Positions 54,875 to 63,268 of a stretch of 64,000 nt of DNA are shown in pieces. Under the pieces are notes generated by a model, which worked only from the letters and a program-made list of their open reading frames with translations, did no database searches and was not told the DNA's origin. The position numbers and the translations under genes are program-made. Origin of the DNA: Cyclobacteriaceae bacterium (lineage in GTDB: Bacteria > Bacteroidota > Bacteroidia > Cytophagales > Cyclobacteriaceae); the NCBI GenBank assembly GCA_027533395.1, contig JAPZUF010000009.1:62001-126000 (forward strand). Direction: 5' to 3'. Every line of letters begins with the position of its first letter. Position 1 is the first letter of the stretch.

Positions 54875-55663
54875 TTATGGCAGAATTAACGTCCCCTTTG
54901 TTTCATATCCTAAATTGGCAGTCAAATTAGTGTGTTCACCAATTACCACTTCCTTAACACCGGCTTGTATGGAATTAAATGCATTTTCAAGTTTTGGAAG
55001 TATCCCATCGTGAAATGCATTCTCTGTTAGTAATTTTTCATATACACTTCTCGTCAATGTAGTGATTACTGAGTTCTCATCATTTACATTTCTTAATACA
55101 CCCGCTTTCTCGAAACAATAAAGTAATCGAACATCAAAATGTTTACTCAATGCAATAGCTAACACGGAAGCAATCGTATCTGCATTGGTATTAAGCATGG
55201 TTCCATTAGCATGTGTTAAAGGAGCAAACACAGGAATAATATTTTGTTTTAAAAGAAAATATAAGAAAGTAGAATGAACACTTTCAGGAGTTATGTCACC
55301 AACATAACCATAGTCTGTTTCTTTCACTTCTCTTTTAGTTGCTCGAATTAAATTTCCATCAGCACCTGTTACTCCCATGGCATTGCATTGTAAAGCTTGT
55401 AATTGTGCTACTAATTGTTTGTTCACCAAGCCACCATATACCATCGTTACCAAATCCAAGGTCTGTTCATCCGTAATCCTCCTTCCTCTTACATAATGTG
55501 ATTGTATACCTAATTGGTCTCCAATACGTGTGGCTAATTTTCCTCCACCATGAACTAAAATTTTTGGCGCTTTAATTTTTGCGAAATCTGTCAAAAACTT
55601 TTTTAAGGATGGCTCATCATCCAATACATGTCCACCGATTTTAATGATGTATAATTTATTCAT
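54875..55663 (-). CDS. argB: N-acylglutamate kinase
   Basis: The 262-residue amino-acid kinase phosphorylates N-acylglutamate. It begins MNKLYIIKIGGHVLDDE, followed by the substrate-site segments KILVHGGGKLATRIGDQLG and RRITDEQTLDLVTMVYGGLVNKQL, then VTGADGNLI and LNTNADTIASVLAIAL. The ATG at 55663 gives the family-standard N-terminus and overlaps the end of argF' by 8 bp. It lacks the N-terminal extension of arginine-inhibited kinases, so strong feedback by arginine is not expected. Confidence 0.93.
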   Translation of the reverse strand: MNKLYIIKIGGHVLDDEPSLKKFLTDFAKIKAPKILVHGGGKLATRIGDQLGIQSHYVRGRRITDEQTLDLVTMVYGGLVNKQLVAQLQALQCNAMGVTGADGNLIRATKREVKETDYGYVGDITPESVHSTFLYFLLKQNIIPVFAPLTHANGTMLNTNADTIASVLAIALSKHFDVRLLYCFEKAGVLRNVNDENSVITTLTRSVYEKLLTENAFHDGILPKLENAFNSIQAGVKEVVIGEHTNLTANLGYETKGTLILP

Positions 55664-56618
55664 GACTACTTGCAGACAAAATTTCACTTAATACAGCTTG
55701 CGCAGCCCAAACTCGATTGGCTGCTTGTTCGGTTACCAGACTGTGTCGGCTATCTAAAACTTCATCGCTTACTTCAACGTTTCTTCTAACGGGTAAACAA
55801 TGCATGATTTTCGCATTATTTGTATGTTTAAGTTTATCCATAGTCAACATCCAGTTTGAATGATTACCTAACACCTTACCATACTCGCGATAAGCACTCC
55901 AATTTTTTACATACACAAAATCTGCGTCTTGTAAAGCTTCTGTCTGATTATGCGTTATTATAGCACCTTTGGTAAAGTTCTCAGCCAATTCATATCCTTC
56001 AGGGTGCGTGATAACAAAATCAGCTTGATTCCATTGGGTTATCCATTGAGCAAAGCTATTGGCTACACATTGTGGCAACGCTTTGATATGCGGAGCCCAC
56101 GTTAACACAATTTTTGGTTTACGTTTTTCTTTAAAATGTTCTTGAATAGTTATAATGTCTGTTAAACTTTGTAAAGGATGTAACGTGGCACTCTCTAAAC
56201 TGATGATAGGAGCACCTGCATAGTGTATAATTTGCTGTAAATAAAACTCTGCATAATCTTCTTCTTTGTTGTGTAAACCTGGAAATGTACGAACACCTAT
56301 CACATCAAAATATTTTCCTAATATGGGTGCGGCATCTTTAATGTGTTCAACAGTATGGCCCTGCATAATGGCACCTTCTTCAAATTCTAATGCCCAACCA
56401 TCTTGCCCTACATTAAACACTACTACTTCCATTCCCAATTGTTGTGCAGCAACTTGCGTACTTAAACGCGTGCGCATACTAGGATTTAAAAAAAGTAATC
56501 CCATTCTTTTTTTGTTACCTAAAGTACTGTGCAAATAGGGATTGATTTTATAAGCCAATGCTTTATTAACCAAGTGTTGGATGTCGGGAACATCCTCAAC
56601 AGAAATAAATTGCTTCAT
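55656..56618 (-). CDS. argF: N-acyl-ornithine transcarbamylase, probably N-succinyl-ornithine specific (argF')
   Basis: The 320-residue protein is a transcarbamylase with the carbamoyl-phosphate motif FLNPSMRTRLS (43-53) and the domain-2 markers LTWAPHIKALPQ, FVITHPEGYEL and MHCLPVRRNVEVSD. It is of the acyl-ornithine type found in Bacteroidota and not a standard ArgF. Residue 90 lies in QGHTVEHIKDAA, where X. campestris AOTCase has Glu92 and B. fragilis SOTCase has Pro90. Published work reports that E92P, E92S, E92V and E92A mutants of AOTCase become SOTCases. Val90 therefore predicts N-succinyl-ornithine as substrate. It is followed directly by argB with overlap. Confidence 0.9.
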   Translation of the reverse strand: MKQFISVEDVPDIQHLVNKALAYKINPYLHSTLGNKKRMGLLFLNPSMRTRLSTQVAAQQLGMEVVVFNVGQDGWALEFEEGAIMQGHTVEHIKDAAPILGKYFDVIGVRTFPGLHNKEEDYAEFYLQQIIHYAGAPIISLESATLHPLQSLTDIITIQEHFKEKRKPKIVLTWAPHIKALPQCVANSFAQWITQWNQADFVITHPEGYELAENFTKGAIITHNQTEALQDADFVYVKNWSAYREYGKVLGNHSNWMLTMDKLKHTNNAKIMHCLPVRRNVEVSDEVLDSRHSLVTEQAANRVWAAQAVLSEILSASSHE

Positions 56619-56619
56619 C

Positions 56620-57747
56620 TTAATGTTTACTTGTTTCTTTTTCTAATGCGCTAAAAAAATAGGCTACTTCTTCTTTTGTTAATGCAAGTGAAGGTAGCAA
56701 ACGAATAGTGTTGGGTTTGGCTTCGCCCGTAAAAATGCTGTGTTCGGTAAGCAAAGTGTTTCTTAAGTGCAATAAAGGTTGTGGCAAATCAAAACCAATC
56801 ATCAAACCTTTGCCTCGCACATCTTCAAAATACTGACTAGCTTTCAATCTTTCTAAGATTTCATTTCCTATTTTTTGTGCATGATGCATCAGATTCTCTT
56901 TTTCAATCACTTCTAACACAGCCAATGCTGCTGCGCAAGCCAAGTAATTGCCTCCAAAAGTTGTACCTAACATGCCGCTCCATGGTTGTATGGAAGGATG
57001 AATTAAAACGCCACCAATCGGAAAGCCATTGCCCATTCCTTTGGCTACTGTAATTAAATCGGGTTGAATATCGGCATGTTGATGTGCAAAAAATTTACCT
57101 GTGCGGCCATAGCCAGATTGAACTTCATCTGCAATTAATAATGCGCCATTTTTCTTACATATAGCCGACAGTTGCTGTAAAAAGGATGCCTCCGGAATAT
57201 GAATACCTCCTACTCCTTGTATTCCTTCTATCAAAACAGCCGCCACTGTTTCATCTATATGCTGATGAAGAGCTGCTACATCATTAAGCGGCAAAAAAAT
57301 TACCTCATGCACTGCATTAAAGGGTGCAACAATTTTTGGATTATCTGTAACGGCTACTGCTCCGGACGTACGACCGTGAAATGCTTTTAGAAAAGCAATT
57401 ATTTTTTTTCTTCCTGTTACAAAAGAGGCCAACTTGATGGCGTTCTCGTTCGCTTCTGCTCCGGAGTTACATAGGAATAATTGATACGTAGGATAACCTG
57501 AAAGTTTACCCAGTTTATCGGCAAGTTCTTCTTGTAATGTATTTTTTACACTGTTGCTGTAAAAAGAAATTTTATTCAATTGCTCGGTTAGTCTTTCTAC
57601 AAAGTGCGGATGATTATGACCGATGCTGATAACTGCATGACCACCATATAAATCTAAGTATTTTTTATTGTTTACATCCCACAACCAAGATCCTCTGGCT
57701 TTAACAGGTTCAATTGGAAATAATGGGTAAACATCAAATAATTTCAT
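56620..57747 (-). CDS. argD: N-acylornithine aminotransferase
   Basis: This 375-residue class-III PLP aminotransferase makes N-acylornithine from the semialdehyde. Landmarks are KKYLDLYGGHAVISIGHNHP, NSGAEANENAIKLA, the substrate-loop KAFHGRTSGAVAVTDNP, LLIADEVQSGYGRTGKFFAHQ and the PLP lysine in DLITVAKGMGNGFPIGG. Its start is 10 nt after the argC stop and its end is 1 nt from argF'. The operon context removes doubt between ArgD and other class-III enzymes. Confidence 0.93.
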   Translation of the reverse strand: MKLFDVYPLFPIEPVKARGSWLWDVNNKKYLDLYGGHAVISIGHNHPHFVERLTEQLNKISFYSNSVKNTLQEELADKLGKLSGYPTYQLFLCNSGAEANENAIKLASFVTGRKKIIAFLKAFHGRTSGAVAVTDNPKIVAPFNAVHEVIFLPLNDVAALHQHIDETVAAVLIEGIQGVGGIHIPEASFLQQLSAICKKNGALLIADEVQSGYGRTGKFFAHQHADIQPDLITVAKGMGNGFPIGGVLIHPSIQPWSGMLGTTFGGNYLACAAALAVLEVIEKENLMHHAQKIGNEILERLKASQYFEDVRGKGLMIGFDLPQPLLHLRNTLLTEHSIFTGEAKPNTIRLLPSLALTKEEVAYFFSALEKETSKH

Positions 57748-57757
57748 GTTGATAGAA

Positions 57758-58738
57758 TTAAAATGCTGATGCTTTAATTTTTAAACCAGATGTTTCGTCC
57801 AAATCAAAAAGCAAATTCATGTTTTGTATGGCTTGACCACTCGCGCCTTTAATTAAATTATCAATCGCGGCATGTATAACCAACTTATTTCCTACTTTTT
57901 CAAGCTGCAATACACACTTATTAGTATTGATAACTTGTTTCAAATCAAGTGTTGCAGGTGTTATATGTGTAAAAGGATGTGTTGTGTAATAAGACAAATA
58001 CAAATCGTTAACTTCTTGAAAAGTCATATCACAAGTAATTACTGAGGATGTAAAAATCCCTCTGGTAAAATCACCTCGCCACGGCACAAAATGAATACCT
58101 TCTTGAAAAGAAGGATGAAGATGTTGAATGCTTTTAGTAATCTCACCAAGATGTTGGTGTGTTAACGTTTTGTAAGCTGATACGTTATGAGAACGCCAGG
58201 TGAAGTGCGAAGTATCTTGCAATTTTTGTCCTGCCCCGGTTGAACCTGTTATGCCAGTAACGAAAGTTTCACTCAATGCTTTCTCTTTTGCCAAGGGTAA
58301 CAAACTCAATTGAATAGCTGTAGCAAAGCAACCAGGGTTAGCAATGTTTTGTGCATTTCTTATATTATCTCTATACAATTCAGGTAATCCATAAACAAAT
58401 TCTCTTTCGCCAAGTAAAGTATCAATTCTGAAATCATTTCCTAAATCAATTACTTTTGTTGAGGTTGGGAGTGAGTTTTGCTTTAACCATTCTTTGCTCT
58501 CTCCATGACTCAAGCATAAGAAAAGTACATCTACCTGCTGTTTAATTTCAGATGCAAATTGCAAATCTGTTTCACCTAGTAAATCTTTATGCACCGCAGA
58601 AATTGATTTGTCTGCCTGGCTTCGGCTTTGTGCACAGACTATTTCTACATCGGGATGTTGTAACAACAGTCGCAACATTTCTCCTCCAGTATAACCGGCT
58701 GCGCCAATAATTCCAACTTTAATTTTATTTGTCCTCAT
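57758..58738 (-). CDS. argC: N-acyl-gamma-glutamyl-phosphate reductase
   Basis: The 326-residue NADPH-dependent enzyme reduces N-acylglutamyl phosphate to the semialdehyde. It starts KVGIIGAAGYTGGEMLRLLLQHP and has the catalytic Cys in NIANPGCFATAIQL. The downstream signature includes TGAGQKL and SHNVSAYKTLTHQHLGEI with its conserved His. Its start overlaps the argG stop by 4 bp, so the two are translationally coupled. Confidence 0.95.
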   Translation of the reverse strand: MRTNKIKVGIIGAAGYTGGEMLRLLLQHPDVEIVCAQSRSQADKSISAVHKDLLGETDLQFASEIKQQVDVLFLCLSHGESKEWLKQNSLPTSTKVIDLGNDFRIDTLLGEREFVYGLPELYRDNIRNAQNIANPGCFATAIQLSLLPLAKEKALSETFVTGITGSTGAGQKLQDTSHFTWRSHNVSAYKTLTHQHLGEITKSIQHLHPSFQEGIHFVPWRGDFTRGIFTSSVITCDMTFQEVNDLYLSYYTTHPFTHITPATLDLKQVINTNKCVLQLEKVGNKLVIHAAIDNLIKGASGQAIQNMNLLFDLDETSGLKIKASAF

Positions 58739-59940
58739 ACTTTTTCGGCTTCAGCTTTTACATGGTGAAAAATAGCCACCTGATTGCCTGCTATTTTGGT
58801 AAATCCTTTAACATCTTCACCTGTCCATCCCACATTCATTTCTCCATATTTACCAAAGCGAGAAGACATTAAATCATATTTAGATTCAATGCCATTGATA
58901 ATAAAACGATGTGGGAATAATGTTAACGACACTACTCCACAAACATGTTGTTGTGATTGCGTTAAGAAAGCTTCTATATCGCGCATTACAGGATCTAAGT
59001 ATTGACCTTCGTGTAACCAATTGCCATAAAATTGGCTCAATTGTTCTTTCCAGTTTAACTGCCATTTAGTTAATACATGTTTTTCTAAAGCATGGTGTGA
59101 CTTTATAATAATGATTGGCGCAGCTGCTTCGAAACCCACTCTTCCTTTAATACCAATGATGGTGTCGCCAATATGAATATCTCTGCCTATGCCATATGGA
59201 GAAGCCAAGCTGTGTAAAGCAAGTATCGCTTCAGTTGGATGATGAAATAATTTATTGTTTATGCCAACTAATTCTCCTTTTTCAAAGTGTAATTTTAATT
59301 CTTCACTACCTGTTTTAGTAATGGGTGTTGGCCAAGCTTCTTCCGGTAATTGCCCCATAGAGGTAAGTGTTTCTTGTCCACCAACAGAAGTTCCCCATAT
59401 ACCTTTGTTAATAGAGTATTTAGCTTTTTCAAAATTGAAGGATACACCTTTGCTTTTGAGATAATCAATTTCAGTTTCGCGACTTAATCGTTTGTCGCGA
59501 ATGGGTGTAATAATTTCAACTTCAGGAAGCATGATTTGTAAAATCATATCGAAACGAACTTGGTCGTTACCTGCGCCTGTGCTACCATGTGCTACTGCAT
59601 CAGCTTGTATTTGTTTGGCGTAGCTTGCAACAGCTAAGGCTTGCGACATACGCTCTGCACTTACGCTTAATGGGTAGGTTGCATTCTTCAAAATATTTCC
59701 GAAAACCAAATACTTGATTACTTTTTGATAATAGTTGTGCACTTCATCTACAGTAATGTGAGAAGCAACGCCTAAACTTTTTGCTCTGCTTTCAATTTCA
59801 TTAACTTCATCAGAAGTAAAACCTCCTGTATTAACTGTTATGGCGTGTACTTCATATCCAAGATCTTCAGATAAATATTTTGCGCAATATGATGTGTCTA
59901 AACCGCCACTAAACGCTAGTACTACTTTTTTCATTTTCAT
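58735..59940 (-). CDS. argG: Argininosuccinate synthase
   Basis: The 401-residue ATP-pyrophosphatase family enzyme joins citrulline and aspartate. The P-loop is KVVLAFSGGLDTSYCAKYL, followed by YPLSVSAERMSQALA, AHGSTGAGNDQVRFD and, later, NKGIWGTSVGGQETL. It is the second gene of the arginine operon, 71 bp after the GNAT gene. MKMKK offers two in-frame ATGs; the first is used. Confidence 0.95.
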   Translation of the reverse strand: MKMKKVVLAFSGGLDTSYCAKYLSEDLGYEVHAITVNTGGFTSDEVNEIESRAKSLGVASHITVDEVHNYYQKVIKYLVFGNILKNATYPLSVSAERMSQALAVASYAKQIQADAVAHGSTGAGNDQVRFDMILQIMLPEVEIITPIRDKRLSRETEIDYLKSKGVSFNFEKAKYSINKGIWGTSVGGQETLTSMGQLPEEAWPTPITKTGSEELKLHFEKGELVGINNKLFHHPTEAILALHSLASPYGIGRDIHIGDTIIGIKGRVGFEAAAPIIIIKSHHALEKHVLTKWQLNWKEQLSQFYGNWLHEGQYLDPVMRDIEAFLTQSQQHVCGVVSLTLFPHRFIINGIESKYDLMSSRFGKYGEMNVGWTGEDVKGFTKIAGNQVAIFHHVKAEAEKV

Positions 59941-60011
59941 TTAATTCTTTATTAATCAATCACTTCATTCAAAGGAAACAAATCTCCTTATCTACTTATT
60001 TTTTATACGAT

Positions 60012-60752
60012 TCACCAGAAAAACAAAAAACTGAGGATAGCATTTTTCTTGGGCTTATCTGAATGATCATCTTTTTTCTTCCATCCTTTGAGTAACACAA
60101 ATTGCTTGAAGCGCACCCAACGATCGAATACCTTATTGTCTTTGCGCAAACTGCGACCCCAAAAGTTTTGTGCAGATGCTTCACGATTTTTCTTCTCTGC
60201 TGCTTCTTTTGCTTTTTCTTCAGGATCGTACAACATGGCTGTGCAGATACAATTCTGTCTGTTCTTACTCATTAAAATATCGTAGTTCACACAACTTTGG
60301 CATCCCTTCCAAAACTGGTCATCAGTTGTTAATTGGTTGTAGGTAACTGGTTCGTAACCTAAATCAGAATTGATTTTCATAACGGCCAAACCAGTTGTTA
60401 ATCCAAAAATTTTAGCATGAGGATACTTTTTGCGCGATAGTTCAAACACTTTACGTTTGATTTCCGTGGCCACACCGGTTTTGCGGAATGAAGGAGAAAC
60501 AATCAGTCCGCTGTTAGCAACAAACTTTTCGTGTTCCCACGACTCGATGTAGCAAAAGCCAACCCACGTGCCATCGGGTGTTAAAGCAATAACGGCTTTG
60601 CCTTCTTCCATCTTTTGTTGAATATACATTGGCGAACGTTTGGCAATTCCTGTACCCCTTACTTTGGCCGACTCAGCCATTTCGGTAGTAATGGTTTCAG
60701 CATAATGTATGTCAGCAGCAGTAGCTGTTCTGACAAGTATTGAGTTTGTCAC
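60012..60752 (-). CDS. GNAT-family acyltransferase, candidate N-acylglutamate synthase
   Basis: The 246-residue protein has an N-terminal GNAT fold: VRTATAADIHYAETITTEMAE, GTWVGFCYIES and the acyl-CoA loop SPSFRKTGVATEIKRKVFEL (R/Q-x2-G-x-G/A pattern). Cysteines follow near 150-170 (WKGCQSCVNYD, NCICTAML) and a basic tail ends the protein. No ArgA or ArgJ is otherwise in the operon, and it is the first gene before argG. GNAT proteins in this role have been reported in Bacteroidota. The start that gives the full fold is GTG. The acyl donor, succinyl- or acetyl-CoA, is inferred. Confidence 0.7.
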   Translation of the reverse strand: MTNSILVRTATAADIHYAETITTEMAESAKVRGTGIAKRSPMYIQQKMEEGKAVIALTPDGTWVGFCYIESWEHEKFVANSGLIVSPSFRKTGVATEIKRKVFELSRKKYPHAKIFGLTTGLAVMKINSDLGYEPVTYNQLTTDDQFWKGCQSCVNYDILMSKNRQNCICTAMLYDPEEKAKEAAEKKNREASAQNFWGRSLRKDNKVFDRWVRFKQFVLLKGWKKKDDHSDKPKKNAILSFLFFW

Positions 60753-61270
60753 AAGTAGAAAAAATTAAAATGAATAGATAAACTGGTGCAAAAGCACAAG
60801 AGAGCGAAAGTCAACTATTGATTTTCGCAGGGACGTTAGTAAGAAAGATTAACGATTCAGATTCGGATTCGCCTATGCGGGCGCCTGGTCACCTGACAGG
60901 CAGAGAGTGGAGCGTTGAACAATGCTAGGGAGGCACTGAAGAGGTTGGTATCGAAACCGGAAACCTCAGAAGGGGTGAACAATTTTTTCAATTCGCGTAA
61001 GATGTTTTTAGTTAGATAAAAGGCATGAATATTTGTTTTGTACAAAATTAATGGAATTAAAAACGATAATCCTAACATCAGGTTATGATTTTATGAATTA
61101 TTTCTGAAGTAAGCTTAACTTGAGTGATTCTTAATCCTATCGGAAAAACTAGTAGGAAGCGATGTAAGACAATCTTACCCAGGAACAAAAATTTTTGAAA
61201 TAAATTTATAAGGATTGTAACCGAAGGATAAGACCTAGAGTCAAAGCACCAAATCACAAACAATAAAAAT
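60753..61270. other. 518-bp intergenic region ahead of the arginine operon, with GC-rich hairpins
   Basis: No gene is recognised. An island at about 60870-60985 is richer in G and C than its flanks and can fold: GCCTG-N9-CAGGC near 60885-60903, and GAGGTT/AACCTC with an inner GGT/ACC near 60938-60964. It could be the arginine-operon leader or an unknown structured RNA. I match it to no known RNA family. The right part (60990-61270) is AT-rich and shows no promoter-box match near the DUF6249 start. Confidence 0.4.
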
Positions 61271-61630
61271 ATGGAAACCGAAAGCATTGCAGTATTAATC
61301 CCAATTGTAACCGTAATCAGTGGTGTGGTACTAGCCAGTTATATCCGCAAAATGATTCACCTCGAAAAATTGGCAATGATAGAGAAAGGAGTAAGTCCTG
61401 AATTCTTAGCATCTAAAAAGAAAGGAAGAAGTTCTGCTGCGCTACGCTTCGGACTACTCTCCATTGGTGTTGGTTTGGGCTTCTTCATTGGCTATTTCTT
61501 AGACTTACAGTACAACATGGAAGAAGTTGGTTACTTTGCAATGTTGTTTATCCTTGGTGGTGCCGGGTTGGTCATATCTTATCTGATTGAAGAGAAAAAA
61601 GAGAAAAGCAATCCTGAATCAACTCTTTAA
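61271..61630 (+). CDS. DUF6249-type small membrane protein
   Basis: The 119-residue protein has three hydrophobic helices: one at the start (VLIPIVTVISGVVLASYI), one in the middle (RFGLLSIGVGLGFFIGYFLDL) and one near the end (YFAMLFILGGAGLVISYLI). The link IRKMIHLEKLAMIEKGVSPEFL is typical of DUF6249. It lies 17 bp before an ECF sigma gene and is probably cotranscribed with it, as is common in Bacteroidota. Its role is unknown. Confidence 0.85.
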   Translation: METESIAVLIPIVTVISGVVLASYIRKMIHLEKLAMIEKGVSPEFLASKKKGRSSAALRFGLLSIGVGLGFFIGYFLDLQYNMEEVGYFAMLFILGGAGLVISYLIEEKKEKSNPESTL

Positions 61631-61647
61631 AAGCTGCCTACTCGTAC

Positions 61648-62196
61648 ATGGTTACAGATGCAGACAGCATATTGATTAATAGGATACTCTCTGGCGAGCA
61701 ACATTTATTCGCGCAGTTAGTGAATAAGCATAAATCTTATGCTTATTCGCTTGCTTTAAGAATAATAGAAAACAAAGCAGATGCAGAAGAGATCGCTCAA
61801 GACTCGTTCATTAAAGCATTCAAATACCTGGCTTCCTTCCAACAGGAATCAAAATTCTCTACTTGGTTGTACCGCATCGTGTTTAACACAGCGATTACTT
61901 ATAAGAGAAAAAACAAAGTAAGTTGGCAGAGTATTGAACATTTGCAAAAAGGATACTGGCAAGATGATACCGAGCAAGCTGATAAAAAGAAGTTTATTGC
62001 GCAAGCCATTCATTTATTGCCCGAGCAAGACCAAGCGGTTATAACGCTTTACTATATGCAAGAACTTTCATTAGAAGAAATGGCAGATATTTTACAAAGT
62101 CAGGCTAATACTGTAAAAGTTCGTGTACACCGTGCCCGTTTAAAACTGGCAGAAATTTTAAAAACAATATTGAAGAAAGAAGCATTAACTTTATAG
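61648..62196 (+). CDS. ECF-subfamily RNA polymerase sigma factor
   Basis: The 182-residue protein has region 2 (FAQLVNKHKSYAYSLALRIIENKADAEEIAQDSFIKAFKYL is the conserved span, ~21-61) and region 4 (LPEQDQAVITLYYMQELSLEEMADIL, then ANTVKVRVHRARLKLAEIL). It lies between the DUF6249 gene and a membrane protein gene 2 bp downstream, a common envelope-sensing layout. It is a different subtype from the sigma factor at 7.4 kb. Confidence 0.92.
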   Translation: MVTDADSILINRILSGEQHLFAQLVNKHKSYAYSLALRIIENKADAEEIAQDSFIKAFKYLASFQQESKFSTWLYRIVFNTAITYKRKNKVSWQSIEHLQKGYWQDDTEQADKKKFIAQAIHLLPEQDQAVITLYYMQELSLEEMADILQSQANTVKVRVHRARLKLAEILKTILKKEALTL

Positions 62197-62198
62197 CG

Positions 62199-62729
62199 AT
62201 GAGTGGAAGTAAAAATTTTTCGAGAGAAGATGTTTGGCGCTACCTCGACCATGACATGAACGAGGAAGAAAAAACTAATTTCTTGGCAGCTGTAAAGGCT
62301 GATAAAAATTTAGAAAGAATACTGGAAGAAGAAAAACTTATCCAATCTCATTTTACACGAATTAAACTTAGCGAACCCAGTGCGGGATTTACCAATCTGG
62401 TGATGGAGAAAATTCAGAAAGCGCAAGGTGAGTTTTCAATTTCAATTAAACGTAGTATGCTTTTATTAGCAGGTGTTTTGTTAGTTACTATGCTCACCGC
62501 TTTTTTAGTATCTAAAGGAATTTTTGATTCAACAGGAACAATCCAATTACCTGAAATAAATCCTGTTGTTAATCAATATCTGCCCAATATGCCGGAAGCA
62601 AGTCAGTTTACCATCAACAACAAAATAGTAGTAAATGGTATCATCATTTTAAACCTGATAATTGGTTTTGTTTTATTGGATAGAACTGTATTGAGACCTT
62701 ATTTCCAAAAAAGAATGCGACATTCGTAA
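62199..62729 (+). CDS. Putative anti-sigma factor
   Basis: The 176-residue protein starts with a short cytoplasmic part (REDVWRYLDHDMNEEEKTNFLAAVKADKNLERIL) resembling the N-terminus of anti-sigma proteins. It has two membrane helices, near 85-105 (SMLLLAGVLLVTMLTAFLVS) and 145-160 (VVNGIIILNLIIGFVLLDR). It has no HxxxCxxC zinc site. It follows the sigma gene by 2 bp, so its role is inferred from position. Confidence 0.7.
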   Translation: MSGSKNFSREDVWRYLDHDMNEEEKTNFLAAVKADKNLERILEEEKLIQSHFTRIKLSEPSAGFTNLVMEKIQKAQGEFSISIKRSMLLLAGVLLVTMLTAFLVSKGIFDSTGTIQLPEINPVVNQYLPNMPEASQFTINNKIVVNGIIILNLIIGFVLLDRTVLRPYFQKRMRHS

Positions 62730-62736
62730 CGGAGGC

Positions 62737-63024
62737 CTATAAGCCTCCTTCTTCTTTTTTAGGCATCGGGCATTCCAGTTTCCAATCTTTGGCTAATGGA
62801 ATTTCTCCGGCTTTTACTTTTTCAATCACCTCTTCTTTTTTTCTTCTGCAACCGATATCTACATACCTGAATTTTCCGCCATCCACTAAAAAGTTATAAT
62901 GACATTCATTTTTAGCTTTTATATTTTTGCTGCAAACAAATTCAACATTTTCCTGATAAGTGAAATTATCATCTGTAAAAGAAAAAAGAATGACAGAAAG
63001 TATAAGGATGATTAATGTTTTCAT
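62737..63024 (-). CDS. Small exported cysteine-containing protein
   Basis: The 95-residue protein has a signal peptide (MKTLIILILSVILFSFTDD) and four cysteines in the mature part (FVCSKN, NECHYNF, DIGCRRKK, LECPMPKK), which may form disulfides. Its end is rich in Lys and Glu. I recognise no family. The ATG at 63024 is preferred because it begins the signal peptide; the frame also runs upstream to 63057. Confidence 0.6.
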   Translation of the reverse strand: MKTLIILILSVILFSFTDDNFTYQENVEFVCSKNIKAKNECHYNFLVDGGKFRYVDIGCRRKKEEVIEKVKAGEIPLAKDWKLECPMPKKEEGGL

Positions 63025-63090
63025 ACAATAAAAATAGTTTTTTCTTTCCTTATTCAAGCAAAGGCTTTCAAATAAAATTTAATCTTAGAA

Positions 63091-63106
63091 CACGATTTAA
63101 ATCGTG
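63091..63106. promoter_or_regulatory. Perfect 16-bp palindrome CACGATTTAAATCGTG
   Basis: It lies between the small exported protein and the ahcY terminator. The terminator stem (63224-63239) contains the same sequence with a single base change. It could be a copied terminator half or a protein-binding site; no T-run follows it. Confidence 0.45.
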
Positions 63107-63164
63107 AAATGAATCAATAAATTGATTTCAAAAGGTTAAAAACAACATTCCTGATTACCAATTA

Positions 63165-63212
63165 TATCTTAATCTTAATCTTAATCTTAATCTCAATATC
63201 AATATCAATATC
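63165..63212. repeat. Hexanucleotide tandem repeat
   Basis: Eight 6-bp units run in tandem: one TATCTT, three AATCTT, one AATCTC and three AATATC. It is non-coding and lies between the palindrome and the ahcY terminator. The graded unit sequence indicates slippage. Confidence 0.8.
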
Positions 63213-63217
63213 AAAAA

Positions 63218-63245
63218 AAAAGACACGATTGAAATCGTGTCTTTT
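63218..63245 (-). terminator. Rho-independent terminator of ahcY
   Basis: AAAAGACACGAT pairs perfectly with ATCGTGTCTTTT around the loop TGAA. On the minus strand a T-run follows. It lies 24 nt past the ahcY stop at 63269. Confidence 0.85.
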
Positions 63246-63268
63246 AATTCAAAAACTATTAATCGAAA

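Noticed and set aside
60560-60575. CACGTG-containing stretch in the GNAT gene as a parS candidate
   Set aside because: Only the central CACGTG matches; the outer bases do not.
60860-60990. SRP RNA, tmRNA or RNase P RNA in the arginine leader gap
   Set aside because: None of the conserved cores of these RNAs that I looked for (for example GGTCAGGTCCGGAAGG or GAGGAAAGTC) is present on either strand.
60857-61078. 73-codon minus-strand open frame in the gap before the arginine operon
   Set aside because: It crosses the GC-rich hairpins, resembles no protein and has no promoter box close by.
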